A stretch of DNA of 64,000 bases from Opitutaceae bacterium. Lineage in GTDB: Bacteria; Verrucomicrobiota; Verrucomicrobiia; Opitutales; Opitutaceae. Made by a program: the position numbers and the translations under genes. The DNA lies in the NCBI GenBank assembly GCA_016711225.1, contig JADJTK010000007.1, positions 290,358-354,357 of the forward strand, read 5' to 3'. Under the pieces are notes generated by a model that saw nothing but the letters and a program-made list of their open reading frames with translations, searched no databases and was not told the origin of the DNA. Of the stretch, positions 18,850 through 28,305 are shown piece after piece; position 1 is the stretch's first letter, and every line of letters starts with the position of its first letter.

Positions 18850-20433
18850 ATGTGTCTCCTCGGTCGGGTCGCCCTGCTCTTCACCACGTTGCTGCCCGCC
18901 GCCCTAACGTTCGGCGGCGCCGAGCCGGTAGCGATCGACTACCTCGGGCAACCTCCGCCGGGCTGTTTCCCGGAACGCTTCGCACCGGACCTCCTTCAGC
19001 CCAATGAGTGGGGACCGGTGTTTTCGCCCGACGGCGATGAGCTGTTCTACACCTGGCAGAATCCCGATGGGAGCCAAGATTACCACTTGCGGTACCGGCG
19101 CCGAGTTGGCGGCGTGTGGTCGCCGGCCGGCCCTGCACCGTTCTCGGATCCCAACGGGGCCGCCGAACTTGAGCCGAACTTCTCTCCCGACGGGCAGCGG
19201 CTCTATTTCGATTCCGAACGGGCCGGCGGCTTCGGCGGAGCGGATATCTGGTATGTCGAGAAGACCGCGACCGGATGGAGTGCGCCCATCAATGCCGGGA
19301 GCGCCATCAACACGAAAGCCAACGACAATTTCCCCTTCTTCGCCGCGGACGGCACGTTCTATTTTTGTTCAGATCGCGACAATAAACAGTGGGATATCGA
19401 CATCTTCACCGCACCGCTCCGCGACGGTTCCAACCTGTCGCCACAGCGGCTCGAGCCGACCGTGAATTCCCCGCGCTGGGACTCTTGCCCCACCGCAGTG
19501 GGAAGCGGGCTGCTCTTCAACGCCCAGCGCGACGGTAGCGCCAAGACGGGGAGTCTCTACTTCAGCGCGCGCTCAGACTCGGGTTGGAGCGAGGCGGAAA
19601 TGCTGCCGCCGTGCTACAATGGGCCGGCGGGCACGTGGGGTATCGTGTTGTCGCCCGACCGCCGGGTTCTCTTCTTTTACCAGAAAGGTGTGGGAGTCCT
19701 TTGGATCGATGCCTCGGTGGTGGCCTACTTCGGAGTCAAGCAGGCCCCGTTCGACTATGTCACCGGCTGGTATGCCGCCAACCGGGCGCAGATGGCGCAG
19801 GCCCTGCACCCGCAGTTGGCGAAACGACAGGTTGTTTCCGATTTGGAGGTCAGGGCGGTCAGTTACGACTGGATGATCGATGCAACGGAGCGGGGCGTCG
19901 GGCGCATCGCCGATCCGAAGGCCGGCCGAAAAGACATCTCGATCCTCGCCGTCGACGCCAACACGGCGAACATCCGGGTGATCTCCGAGCGGTTTCTCGA
20001 CTACCTGCATCTGGTCAAAATCGACGGTCAATGGAAGATCGTGAACGCGTTGTGGGACTATGCCGGGGCCGGGGGGCCCGGCGCCCGCCCGGAGTTGCAG
20101 CGCACATTGAAGGACTACGCGCAATGCTGGCGATCTGGGGACCGTGCCGGGATGGCCGGACTGCTGCACCGGGAGATCGCCGACCGGCGCGTGCTTTCCT
20201 CGACCCAAGTCGCGAACTGTGGTTACGACGCCGTGTTGGCCAACGTCGGCCAGCGTGTCCGCTATCCCGATTCGCAGGCCGTGAAAATTGAGATCCTCGA
20301 TTGCCAAGACACTCTGGCGAGTGCCGCCATCTCGGACGGACAATCGGCCGAGTTTCTCCAGTTGCACTACGCCGGCGGTGTGTGGCGGATCGTCAACGTC
20401 CTGCGGAACTACGCACTCAACGACGAAACGTGA
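18850..20433 (+). CDS. Exported PD40 beta-propeller protein with two lumazine-binding-like domains
   Basis: 527 residues from the ATG at 18850, which begins a signal peptide (MCLLGRVALLFTTLLPAALT). Residues ~40-300 carry TolB/WD40-like PD40 repeats: WGPVFSPDGDELFYTW, EPNFSPDGQRLYFDS, GADIWYVEK and NFPFFAADGTFYFCS. Two consecutive SnoaL/Lumazine_bd_2-type domains follow. The first is YVTGWYAANRAQMAQALHP...FLDYLHLVKIDGQWKIVNALW. The second is YAQCWRSGDRAGMAGLLH...LQLHYAGGVWRIVNVLR. Such domains are usually small stand-alone proteins with unknown or ligand-binding roles. No operon partner is adjacent, so the role remains open. Likely periplasmic. Confidence 0.82.
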   Translation: MCLLGRVALLFTTLLPAALTFGGAEPVAIDYLGQPPPGCFPERFAPDLLQPNEWGPVFSPDGDELFYTWQNPDGSQDYHLRYRRRVGGVWSPAGPAPFSDPNGAAELEPNFSPDGQRLYFDSERAGGFGGADIWYVEKTATGWSAPINAGSAINTKANDNFPFFAADGTFYFCSDRDNKQWDIDIFTAPLRDGSNLSPQRLEPTVNSPRWDSCPTAVGSGLLFNAQRDGSAKTGSLYFSARSDSGWSEAEMLPPCYNGPAGTWGIVLSPDRRVLFFYQKGVGVLWIDASVVAYFGVKQAPFDYVTGWYAANRAQMAQALHPQLAKRQVVSDLEVRAVSYDWMIDATERGVGRIADPKAGRKDISILAVDANTANIRVISERFLDYLHLVKIDGQWKIVNALWDYAGAGGPGARPELQRTLKDYAQCWRSGDRAGMAGLLHREIADRRVLSSTQVANCGYDAVLANVGQRVRYPDSQAVKIEILDCQDTLASAAISDGQSAEFLQLHYAGGVWRIVNVLRNYALNDET

Positions 20434-20462
20434 CGGCGCCGCCGCGGACAAGGGACCGGGGC

Positions 20463-20565
20463 GATCCGGCGTGATGGGTGACACTTTGGCCGGGGTGATG
20501 GGTTACACATAGGGCGCCATGCCCTGGGCCGACCCGACGGGGCCGATCGGAAGGGGTCAAACTTT
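20463..20565. other. Remnant of an insertion-sequence end plus repeat tag
   Basis: Read on the minus strand, 20473-20514 contains TGTAACCCATCAC and, 15 bases on, GTGTCACCCATCAC, which resembles the TGTAACCCAT-type ends of IS481-family elements. A degenerate copy lies at 29356-29420. A tag AAGGGGTCAA is at 20551-20560. No transposase is present. Confidence 0.45.
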
Positions 20566-20637
20566 GCACTCGGGAAGGCGGATCGAAGGAACCACGTCCC
20601 AACTACCGGAAAGGCGCCCGGTCGATCCCACCACCCC

Positions 20638-20820
20638 CTACTCGACCACAAACGCCACCATCACCGTGCCGGGGATCTCCAGCTGAGCGTGATCCATGCG
20701 ACCGATGGAAAACGGGAAGACGACTCCCTCGCCGGTCCAGTGTTCGATGCTGCCATACCAGTAGCGAGCATCGAGTAGCGGGTAGCGAGGAGGATGGACC
20801 GCCAAGCGGTCGGGCAGAAG
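20638..20820 (-). pseudogene. C-terminal fragment of an unrecognised protein
   Basis: A minus-strand frame ending in a TAG at 20638-20640 reads RYWYGSIEHWTGEG, VVFPFSIGRMDHAQLEIPG and TVMVAFVVE. It has coding character but no start and no recognisable family. It lies between an insertion-sequence remnant and pyrimidine-rich repeats, so it is probably the surviving 3' end of a lost gene. Confidence 0.35.
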
Positions 20821-20917
20821 CTAGGAGCTAGAATCCAGAAGTGAGGAGACGATCCCGAGCCGCCGGGGTTCTTCCCGCAGGACCCAACAGGACTTCGCGG
20901 CTCTTCCCAATCTTCCC

Positions 20918-21060
20918 TCATCCGTCCTCCGTGTCCTCCTCCCTCTCTGTGTCCTCTGTGACCTGATCCGACTCCGCCGCCTATCCTCAGCCATCCGCCT
21001 CACTTTCATTCGTTCCCTTCTGTCGTCCGTAATCCGTCGTCTGTCCTCTGCCCTCCGCCC
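20918..21060. repeat. Dispersed pyrimidine-rich intergenic repeat
   Basis: CTCTGTGTCCTCTGTGACC and TTCTGTCGTCCGTAATCCG words here recur in the gaps at 4734-4756 and 7700-7780, and in reverse complement at 11744-11781. No coding or structural meaning is apparent. Confidence 0.5.
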
Positions 21061-21131
21061 GCCGTTATCCGCCCGCCCCCACCGGCAACACCCAACTTGC
21101 CGGCGGTCGTGCCCCCGCTACCGTCGCCGCC

Positions 21132-21224
21132 ATGATCACCGTCGCCGAGATTGAAGCTGCCATCGCGAAACTCCCTGCGAGCCAGCAGTGGGAAAGGGCG
21201 AAGTGCCTGGAGGAAAGCCCCTGA
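21132..21224 (+). pseudogene. N-terminal remnant of an antitoxin-like protein
   Basis: 30 codons from an ATG: MITVAEIEAAIAKLPASQQW and a short tail. The opening resembles small antitoxins of the 'EIEAAIxKLP' type, which are normally ~70 residues. It stops early and no toxin follows, so it is probably a remnant joined to the sequence before the TonB receptor. Confidence 0.4.
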
Positions 21225-21259
21225 CCCTCTTCGGCCCCCTCCGCCAAATAGCGCAAGTT

Positions 21260-23335
21260 GTGCATCCCCTCCGGTCACTCGGACTGCTGCTATTCGCGGC
21301 CGCCCTCACCGCGGCCCACGCCGCGTCCGCCCCTGAATCCGCCGGCCCCGACACCGCCCCGGTTGAGCTCCCGATATTCATCGTCACCGCCACGCGGACA
21401 CCGCTTCCGGCCGCTCCGCGCCGTTCGCCACCGACGTCTTTGCCGCCGCCGCCATCGCTGAAACGCCCGCCCTCACCCTCGACGACGCCCTGCGCGGTTC
21501 CGCCGCGTTCTCCCTCTTCCGCCGCACCAGCAGCCTCACCGCCCACCCCACGGCGCAAGGAGTATCACTACGCGGCCTCGGTCCCAGCGGTGCGAGCCGC
21601 TCGCTGGTGCTCATCGACGGCGTGCCGCTCAACGACCCTTTCGGGGGCTGGATCGCGTGGTCGAAGATCCTACGCCTTTCGCTCGCCGGGGCCGAAATCG
21701 TGCGCGGCGGAGGTTCGGCCGTATGGGGCAATGCTGCACTTGGCGGAGTCGTCCAACTCCTGACCGAGGCGCCAACGGAAAGCGCGAATACCGTCGCGGC
21801 CGCGATAGCCGATCATTCCACCCACCGCCTCGAAGCGACGGCGGCCGCCGACCTAGGCCGCGACTCCGCCCTGCGGGTGGCCGGCCGCTTGTTTTCGACC
21901 GACGGATACTATCAGTTCTCCCCCGACCAACGCGGCCCGGTGGACCGCTCGCTCGATTCTCGCCACCGCCTGCTCGTCGCCGATTTCGACCACCGGTGGG
22001 CCTCCGGCTGGCGGATCGAAACCGGCGCCCGCCTCTTCGCCGAGTCGCGGGGCAATGGCTCCGATTTGCAACGCAACGCCTCACGCGAGTCCGCCGCCCG
22101 CCTTCACCTCGCCGGCCCGCTGGGCGAGCAACTCTCGCTCGACTTTCTCGCGTACGCCCAACGTCAGCATTTCTCTAGCACGTTCACTTCGAATGACGCC
22201 GCCCGGGTGGTGGAAACTCCCGCCCTCGACCAGTTCGACGTGCCGGCCTCCGCTCTCGGCGGCGCCTTTGTCGCCACTTTCCGCCACACCGGCGGCGCCG
22301 TCACTTCCGCCGGAACGGATCTGCGCTGGGTCTCCGGGCGAAACGCGCGAAGACTTCCTCTTCAGCGCCGGCACCTTCCAGCGCCGTCGCTTCGCGGGAG
22401 GCGAACAGTTGGTCGCCGGCGCCTTCCTCGCCCACTCGCAGCCGATTAGTCCAACTCTGGATGCCTTCCTCTCGCTCCGCGCCGACCATTGGAGCAACGG
22501 CGCCGGCCATCGCGACGAACGGGCGCGCGCCACTGGCGACACTCTCCGCGAAGACCGCTATCCCGACCGGCACGGCACCCAATTCAGCCCGTCCGCCGGT
22601 TTCGTTTGGCGCGCCCGCGACTCGCTTCGCATCCGCGCTGCCGCCTATCGCGGCTTTCGGATTCCGACGTTGAACGAGTACTACCGCCCGTTTCGCGTCG
22701 GATCCGTTGCCACCGAGGCCAACCCGGGGTTGGGCGTCGAGACCGCCACCACCGCCGACCTCGGCGTCGACTTCACCCGCCCCCGCTGGCAGCTGTCCGC
22801 GGGCGTATTCGAAACTGTGCTAAATGACGCGGTCGCCAACGTCACCCTCTCGTCCACACCGGCATTGACGCAACGCCAGCGCCTCAACCTGGACCGTGTC
22901 CGCTCCCGCGGCCTTGAGGCGCGGTTCGCCTGGGAACCAACCCGCGCCCTGAAGCTCACCCTCGACTACCTGCTCTCGGACGGCACGGTGCGTCGCGCCT
23001 CCGTCGCCCCGTTGCTGGTCGGGAAACGTCTCGCGCAAGTGCCCCGGCACAACGCCTCCCTTCGAGCGGATTGGCGCTGGAATGCGTCATGGAGCTTCCA
23101 TGCCACCGCGCGCGCCGCCTCGGCCCAGTTCGAAGACGACGAAAACCGCCTGCGCCTGGCGCCGTTCCTCTCCGCGGACCTGGCGCTAGTCTGGACGCTG
23201 CAGCCCGGCCGCCGAGTCACCCTCGCCTTCGAGAATCTCGCCTCTGCCCGCATTGAGACCGCGCGCACTGCGGACGGCCTGGTCGCCCTCGGCCCGCCGT
23301 GCCAGATCCGCTTGGGGGTCATCCAAAACTGGTGA
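21260..23335 (+). pseudogene. TonB-dependent outer-membrane receptor, two frameshifts
   Basis: A GTG at 21260 begins a signal peptide (HPLRSLGLLLFAAALTAAHA) followed by a TonB box-like PIFIVTATRT. A shift near 21415 moves to the frame with the plug domain (LTLDDALRGS, VSLRGLGPSGASRSLVLIDG, ALGGVVQLLT). A second shift near 22330 moves back for the rest of the beta barrel (GFVWRARDSLRIRAAAYRGF, FRIPTLNEYYRPF) and the terminal strand ending in QNW. The order is plug then 22-strand barrel, as in BtuB-like receptors for vitamin B12 or siderophores. The two shifts cancel (-1, +1). The ligand cannot be inferred. Coding character on both sides of each break is excellent, so either recent inactivation or sequence error is possible. 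Confidence 0.85.
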
Positions 23336-23822
23336 ACCCCGCCCTGGAGGGCTAAAAGGGACAGGTCAGAAGATCGGTGCGAAGTCGGATCCGACCGGCG
23401 ATACTTCTTACCCGGCGGAACCCGCAAGCCGTTGACCGGCTATCTCGAGCCCATGTGCTGCGGTTCCTACGACTCGGAGAATGATCCCCCGAGCCTTGAG
23501 CCGAGCCAAAGGGGCCAGAAATCACGGTCAGGCTCTGAGCATTGTGTTTGGTGAATCGACCGATCCGGAGTCATGAATCAACTCTCTACAGTTCCCCCGT
23601 CTGCATACGATCCGGCGCGGAGATCGGGCCGACTTGTCTGTCGTTGATTCATGAACCCTTTTCGCGTGTCGCCGGACTTCGAATTTCTGGGCGGAAATGG
23701 CTGGCCTTCGTCGCAGGTGGTCTGGCACGTTTTTCGGCGTCGGTCGGCCTTAAATCCCTGTGGGGATGCGCGGTGGCGCGCGGCGGGGGCGATCGGAACG
23801 CGAACCCCTTCCCAATCTTTCC
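23336..23822. other. Gene-free stretch with repeat tags and an inverted repeat
   Basis: AAAAGGGACAGGTC (23354-23367) lies 18 bases after the receptor stop, and CCAAAGGGGCCAG is at 23507-23519. A perfect 12-bp inverted repeat TCATGAATCAAC (23571-23582) and GTTGATTCATGA (23643-23654) brackets 60 bases. I see no gene here. The promoter of the next gene presumably lies in the last ~150 bases. Confidence 0.5.
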
Positions 23823-25961
23823 ATGCGACTCCTCCCAGCGATTGTCGGTGATCTCCGTACGGTTTTGCTCTGCGGGCTTTTGTTCGCGGTCGGCTCGTTG
23901 GGCCGGGCGGCCAAGTGGGATCTGGTTCCAGCCGCCGATCTGGCGGCGAAGGAGTCGACGGCGTTCCCTGGGGCGGATGCGGAGATCCTGCTGGCGGAAC
24001 AAACACAACGGCTGATCGGCGGGCTGATGGCCTTTCCAAGTGCCGGCGGTGGGATCCAAGGGCCTGGCAGTATGGCGACTGGTGGCCATGGGACATTCAT
24101 GAATCCGGGGGACGGCAGAGCAGTACTGGAGAATTTCGTGCGGCTGAAGATCTACACCGCGAACGGGGCGCGCGAACAGAGGACGGTGTATGTTGAGCAG
24201 GTGGGGACGGCTGCTCCCGATGGCGAGCTGAAGGTGGAAGCACAGGAAAACGGCACCTACCTGAGCGATCGCTGCGGGCTGATCGAGAAGGCCGAAGCAC
24301 GGGTGCTGAAGCCGGATGGCAGAATCACCGAGTTGGTGACGGGCGCCGTCAGTCTGCGCGAGGGCAGTACGGGGGATGATCGGGTGGCCCGGATTGATCT
24401 CCCGGTGCTCGAGCCGGGCGATGTGGTGGAGTATCGATGGAGGCGGGAGGTGAGCCAGTCGGAGCTTCGGCGGATGATTCCTTGCCAGCACCCCCTGCCA
24501 GTGCGCGAGTATCGGCTGTTCGTCGGCTCGCTACCGGACCAGGCGAGGATGCTGGTGATGAATTGCCCGAAGGCCGAAACCTCGCAGGGGTCGCACAGTG
24601 TCGAGGTGGTTGTCCGTGAACTGCCCGCGTTCAAACCGGAGCCATTCATGGGCGGGCAATGGGACCATCGTGGTTGGATCTACCCGAAGTGGAGCTATCG
24701 GCGAGATGGTTGGTTCAATGCGGACGAGCGCTGGTCCGCGGAATTCTGGGAAGCGACCGATCCATCGAAGGCCATGAAGGCCAAGGCGGGCGAACTGATC
24801 GCCGGGGCGGCGACGGAGGAGGAGAAACTGCGCCGCCTCTACGAGTTTTGCCGCAACGAGTTCGTGAACTCGGATTGGGTTCGTACGCCCAAGGTCCAGA
24901 AGAAGCACGAGAAGCAGCGCGATTGGCGCGAAAGGACCTTTGGTTACAAGAATGGCACCGTGCGAGCGGCTTGGGAGGACCAGGTCGGCGACTCCGAAAT
25001 GGTTGATCTGGTCTTCGCTACGCTGGCGCGTGGGGCCGGATTCTCGGTGCGCAAAACGCGCAGCGCCGAGCGGAGCTTCTTCGACTCGATGCACGAGAAG
25101 CTCGGGCACCATTTTCTGAACCGCTGCCTTGTTGCAGTGGAGGTCGGCGGGCAGTGGCGGTTCTGCTCGCCGGGACGTCGCGTGATTCCGTACGGGATGA
25201 TTGCCGCATGCGACGAGGACGTGCCGGTGTTGTGGAGCGGGCTCAAGAAGGTCGAGTCGGCTAAGCAGACCCCGGTGGCGGCTGCGGCGCTTTCGCAGGC
25301 GCAACGGAAGGCGCGGTTGCGTCTTGATGCGGAGGGCACGCTGGAAGGGGCGGTCGAGGAGACCTTGACCGGGCACCTGGCGATTACGCTCAAACAGCGC
25401 TTCGGCCGCGAAGCCGAGGCGGATGCGGCCGAGTTGGCGGCTACCGAATGGTTGTGCGGCGAGGTGAAACGACGTCTGCCCGGCGTGGAGCTCTCTGCGC
25501 TGTCGTGTGCCAACCTGCGCTCGGTCGACCTGCCAGTGACGGTCAAATACCAAATGCGTGTGCCCGGCTACGCGGCAAAGGTGGAAGGGACGTTGCAGCT
25601 GCCTCCTTCGTATTTCGAGGCGGGCGACCCGGCGGTCTTTCCCACGGCGGAGCGCAAGTACCCGATCAGCTTCCCGCATGCATGGAGCGAGTTGGACGAC
25701 ATCGAGATCGTCTTGCCGGCCGGATTTGGGGTGGTGGATCCGAGCGCGCCGCCCCCGGCGGGCGACGCCACGGTGCTGGGGGTCTCGTACCGGATGGAGT
25801 ACGACAAGGAGACCCGCTCGCTCCGGTATCGCCGCGAATTCGCCGTTGGGGGCAACGGAGCGATCTCCTTCAAGGTCGAGGCCTACCCGACCTTGAAGAA
25901 GTTCTTCGACCATGTGCATGGGGCCGATGCGCACACGATCGTGTTGGCCCGGGTGCACTGA
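23823..25961 (+). CDS. Exported DUF3857/transglutaminase-like protein lacking the catalytic Cys
   Basis: 712 residues from the ATG at 23823, which starts a signal sequence (VLLCGLLFAVGSLGRA). The N-terminal third is a DUF3857 domain (VRLKIYTANGAREQRTVYVE, DLPVLEPGDVVEYRWRR). The middle is a transglutaminase-like core (LRRLYEFCRNEFVNSDWV). Active family members have GDCKD with the nucleophilic Cys. Here the equivalent reads GDSEMVDLV with Ser, and the usual His and Asp positions (HHFLNRCLVAV, FCSPG) also differ. The C-terminal third is beta-rich (DUF3858-like). The fold is kept but the triad is not, so binding rather than catalysis is likely. Stand-alone gene between repeat tags. Confidence 0.8.
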   Translation: MRLLPAIVGDLRTVLLCGLLFAVGSLGRAAKWDLVPAADLAAKESTAFPGADAEILLAEQTQRLIGGLMAFPSAGGGIQGPGSMATGGHGTFMNPGDGRAVLENFVRLKIYTANGAREQRTVYVEQVGTAAPDGELKVEAQENGTYLSDRCGLIEKAEARVLKPDGRITELVTGAVSLREGSTGDDRVARIDLPVLEPGDVVEYRWRREVSQSELRRMIPCQHPLPVREYRLFVGSLPDQARMLVMNCPKAETSQGSHSVEVVVRELPAFKPEPFMGGQWDHRGWIYPKWSYRRDGWFNADERWSAEFWEATDPSKAMKAKAGELIAGAATEEEKLRRLYEFCRNEFVNSDWVRTPKVQKKHEKQRDWRERTFGYKNGTVRAAWEDQVGDSEMVDLVFATLARGAGFSVRKTRSAERSFFDSMHEKLGHHFLNRCLVAVEVGGQWRFCSPGRRVIPYGMIAACDEDVPVLWSGLKKVESAKQTPVAAAALSQAQRKARLRLDAEGTLEGAVEETLTGHLAITLKQRFGREAEADAAELAATEWLCGEVKRRLPGVELSALSCANLRSVDLPVTVKYQMRVPGYAAKVEGTLQLPPSYFEAGDPAVFPTAERKYPISFPHAWSELDDIEIVLPAGFGVVDPSAPPPAGDATVLGVSYRMEYDKETRSLRYRREFAVGGNGAISFKVEAYPTLKKFFDHVHGADAHTIVLARVH

Positions 25962-26024
25962 CCAGATTCCTGAGCTGCGGAGGAGGAGGCGCCGAGGGCT
26001 TGGGGCTGAACTCCGGGAAAGACA

Positions 26025-26037
26025 GAAGGGACAGGTC
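26025..26037 (+). repeat. 'GAAGGGACAGGTC' tag
   Basis: A copy of the dispersed tag between the DUF3857 gene and the DCC gene. The same tag core AGGGACAGGTC occurs after the TonB receptor (23354). Confidence 0.5.
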
Positions 26038-26117
26038 GAAGATCCGCGCCTCTGCGTCTCTGGGCGAAACCTAGTCCGCCCTTTGCTGGGCGACTCACCT
26101 AGGCTACTCTCACGTCC

Positions 26118-26498
26118 ATGCCAGCGCCACAGGCCGCTACCGTCCACGCCACCGTTCTCTTCGACGGCGAATGCGGGCTCTGCGCGCAAACGGTACGGTT
26201 CGTCCAACGGCGCGACCGGCAGGCGCGCTTCCATTTCACCGCGCTGCAGTCCGCCGCCGGCCAGATGCTGCTCAGGCAGCACCATCTTCCGACCGACAGG
26301 CTCGACTCAGTCGTGCTGCTCGAGGACGGCGCCGTATTCACCCGCTCCACCGCCGCACTGCGGATCTGCCGCCGGCTCTCCGGCGCCTGGCCACTGCTCG
26401 CCTTGTTCCTCGCCCTGCCCCGCTCGTGGCGCGACCGGGTCTATGGCGCCGTGGCCCGGCGCCGCCACCTCCATTTCCCAGAGGTCCACTTCCGGTGA
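26118..26498 (+). CDS. DCC-family thiol-disulfide oxidoreductase (DUF393)
   Basis: 126 residues with the family hallmark near the N-terminus, VLFDGECGLCAQTVRFV (Cys19 and Cys22 of a thioredoxin-like CxxC). A helix with FTALQSAAGQ, the DSVVLLEDGAVFTRSTAAL segment and the terminal LPRSWRDRVYGAVARRR follow. DCC proteins (named for their DxxCxxC motif) are small soluble thioredoxin-fold enzymes of uncertain substrate. The start at 26118 gives the normal length. The gene is monocistronic as far as visible and is convergent with the following minus-strand gene. Confidence 0.92.
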   Translation: MPAPQAATVHATVLFDGECGLCAQTVRFVQRRDRQARFHFTALQSAAGQMLLRQHHLPTDRLDSVVLLEDGAVFTRSTAALRICRRLSGAWPLLALFLALPRSWRDRVYGAVARRRHLHFPEVHFR

Positions 26499-26669
26499 TC
26501 TGGCCGACGTCCTTCAACTCCGCCGGAGCCGGCTTCATCGCATCGTCTGCAACCAACCCTCCACGGCCCAAGGGCAGGAGACCGGAGACCAAGATCGGGA
26601 CGAATCGGTACACGTCCCATTGTTTCCGGCAGGAGATCGAGACTAGACGAACAAGGAGTGAGCCAAGCC

Positions 26670-26687
26670 AAAGGGGACAGCCCCTTT
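26670..26687. terminator. Tag-derived hairpin between convergent genes
   Basis: AAAGGGG-acag-CCCCTTT forms a 7-bp perfect stem with a T run after it on the plus strand and, because of the A run, a similar layout on the minus strand. It is a copy of the dispersed 'AAAGGGGACAG' tag. Its place between the convergent genes ending at 26498 and 26737 would suit a bidirectional terminator; this role is inferred. Confidence 0.45.
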
Positions 26688-26736
26688 TCCGCCCGACCGA
26701 GACCGCACTATCCGCCCAAATTCGGTCCGCCAACTG

Positions 26737-28098
26737 TTACGGCCCGCTCCCCAATGCTTTCGCATCAGCGGCCATTCTCTCATACACCTCGCGACCGCCG
26801 ATTCTCTCAAGATTGCTTCGGGCCGGGTCCCCCAAGGCGATCTCACGGCGGAGAACCTCCCAGTCCTTCGCCAACCAGGCGTGATAGGCAAAACGGACGT
26901 GCCATGAGTACGCGTCGGGGTTGCGCCTGAAAAAGGCCTCAAAGCTCTGCTTGATATCCGCCCAGACCTCGGGCTGGGCAAAGTAGCTGACCGGCAACTT
27001 GCCAACATCCTGCCGGTCGGAGTGGATACTCCACAGGTTCAGCGCAACACGGTTGCCCCATTCCGGACGGGCGAGGCACTCGCGCGCAAATTCTCTTTGT
27101 TCGAGGTCGCTCCCGTACCAACGCGGGGCCAACCAATAGATCTTGTTCGAGCATAGATCGGAGCAGTCCCGACCTGTGGACAATCCGCGCTGAAACCATT
27201 CCTCCATCTCCGCACGCGAGGTGCCCTGCCCTAGGCACACTGTGATCATTTTCTCGGCCGTCTGCGGATCCTTTGGGTCGAGTTTCCACGCCAGCTCCAG
27301 CTCCCGTCGAGCCACCAGCAGCTCCTGCCCCAACTTGGCCCATCCTTCCCGTGTCACAGTCGACGCATAGCCATGGCCGCGCGCCTCCCACCCTAACCTT
27401 ATCGCCCGCCGGCCGCGGAGGAAGTGGATCGTTGCGCAATCGCCAAAGCGCGCCTCCAGCGCCGCGTCGATGCGGCGCCACGCATCCACCCGCGATTCGC
27501 CGGGGGTACGGAAATAGTCATCGAGCAGGTCGCACAGCGGGCGAACCAACGTTTCGCTCGAGTTCCCGTCGCGGATAACCTCCATCGTGTGGCGCCAGGA
27601 CAGTGCATGCAGCTGCAGCCGCACGTTCCGTTCGCGACGCTCTTGTGCGAACGCGAAATCCCAAACATCCAAGGCGCGTGAGGCCGAATACGCGCGAAGG
27701 AACACAGGGTACTCACACTCCTCCAGCTCTCGCTGGATTGACCACCCCTCTCGTGCCAAAGATTCGTCACCCACCATCTGGAACTCAAACACGCGTTTCA
27801 GGCGCAGATACCGGACGAAGGGATCGCGGCAACCTTCAGCTACTGCAACAACCGCCAAGCGATTCATCTCGCGATCTGGTCGGTTTTGCAGAAGGGCACG
27901 CACATAGCGCCCAGCCAGCTCGCGGATCTGACCAGCCCAGCGGTCATCGTACTCTGGGAATCGCTTCGCCGCCGCAACAATCCCGCGGGTCAGCACCTGC
28001 TGCGGTCGAGACCAATAGAAGCAAAGACCACCAAATACCGCCAGCGCCAGAAGCCATCCGCCCATTTTCAACCAGTTCACTCGTTCGCCGGGAATCAT
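26737..28098 (-). CDS. Membrane-anchored TPR-like protein of unknown function
   Basis: 453 residues from the ATG at 28098 (MIPGERVNWLK); an ATG at 28110 would add four. One N-terminal membrane segment (MGGWLLALAVFGGLCFYW) is followed by a long helical soluble part with Trp/Arg-rich helices reminiscent of TPR-like solenoids (AKLGQELLVARRELELAWKL, DPKDPQTAEKMITVCLGQG). Paired Cys (RDCSDLCSNKIYW) are present. No enzymatic motif is recognised. The topology suggests a periplasmic or extracytoplasmic solenoid. It is unlinked to any known operon. Confidence 0.7.
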   Translation of the reverse strand: MIPGERVNWLKMGGWLLALAVFGGLCFYWSRPQQVLTRGIVAAAKRFPEYDDRWAGQIRELAGRYVRALLQNRPDREMNRLAVVAVAEGCRDPFVRYLRLKRVFEFQMVGDESLAREGWSIQRELEECEYPVFLRAYSASRALDVWDFAFAQERRERNVRLQLHALSWRHTMEVIRDGNSSETLVRPLCDLLDDYFRTPGESRVDAWRRIDAALEARFGDCATIHFLRGRRAIRLGWEARGHGYASTVTREGWAKLGQELLVARRELELAWKLDPKDPQTAEKMITVCLGQGTSRAEMEEWFQRGLSTGRDCSDLCSNKIYWLAPRWYGSDLEQREFARECLARPEWGNRVALNLWSIHSDRQDVGKLPVSYFAQPEVWADIKQSFEAFFRRNPDAYSWHVRFAYHAWLAKDWEVLRREIALGDPARSNLERIGGREVYERMAADAKALGSGP

Positions 28099-28242
28099 GA
28101 CTCCAATCATTCGCGACAATGATGGGCCGGCAATACCTTTTCCCCGCCCAGGCGTCACCGGCAGCCGAAAAACGGGGTCAAGCCGGAATATTTGTGGCTC
28201 CGGCCGCCTCCGGAAGACCGATCCTAATCTGGCGCGGCGGCA

Positions 28243-28260
28243 ACAGGGGTCAGGTTGGTA
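28243..28260 (+). repeat. 'ACAGGGGTCAGGTTGG' tag before RAYT remnant
   Basis: Same arrangement as at 14550: the tag precedes a RAYT start by a few tens of bases. The intervening TTCCTACTCC is also shared between the two loci. A further variant, AAACGGGGTCAAG, is at 28172-28184. Confidence 0.55.
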
Positions 28261-28305
28261 GTTTCGGAACCTCGAAATTCCTACTCCCTGCACCCCGTTC
28301 CGAGT

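Noticed and set aside
18002..18907. Proline-rich open frames through the poly-C tract
   Set aside because: Runs of C read as Pro in every frame. No start, domain or conservation supports them.
21132..21224. A functional antitoxin gene
   Set aside because: Only 30 codons remain and no toxin follows. It is listed as a remnant only.
23571..23654. The inverted repeat as a complete insertion sequence
   Set aside because: The 60-base interior cannot encode a transposase and no target duplication is visible.
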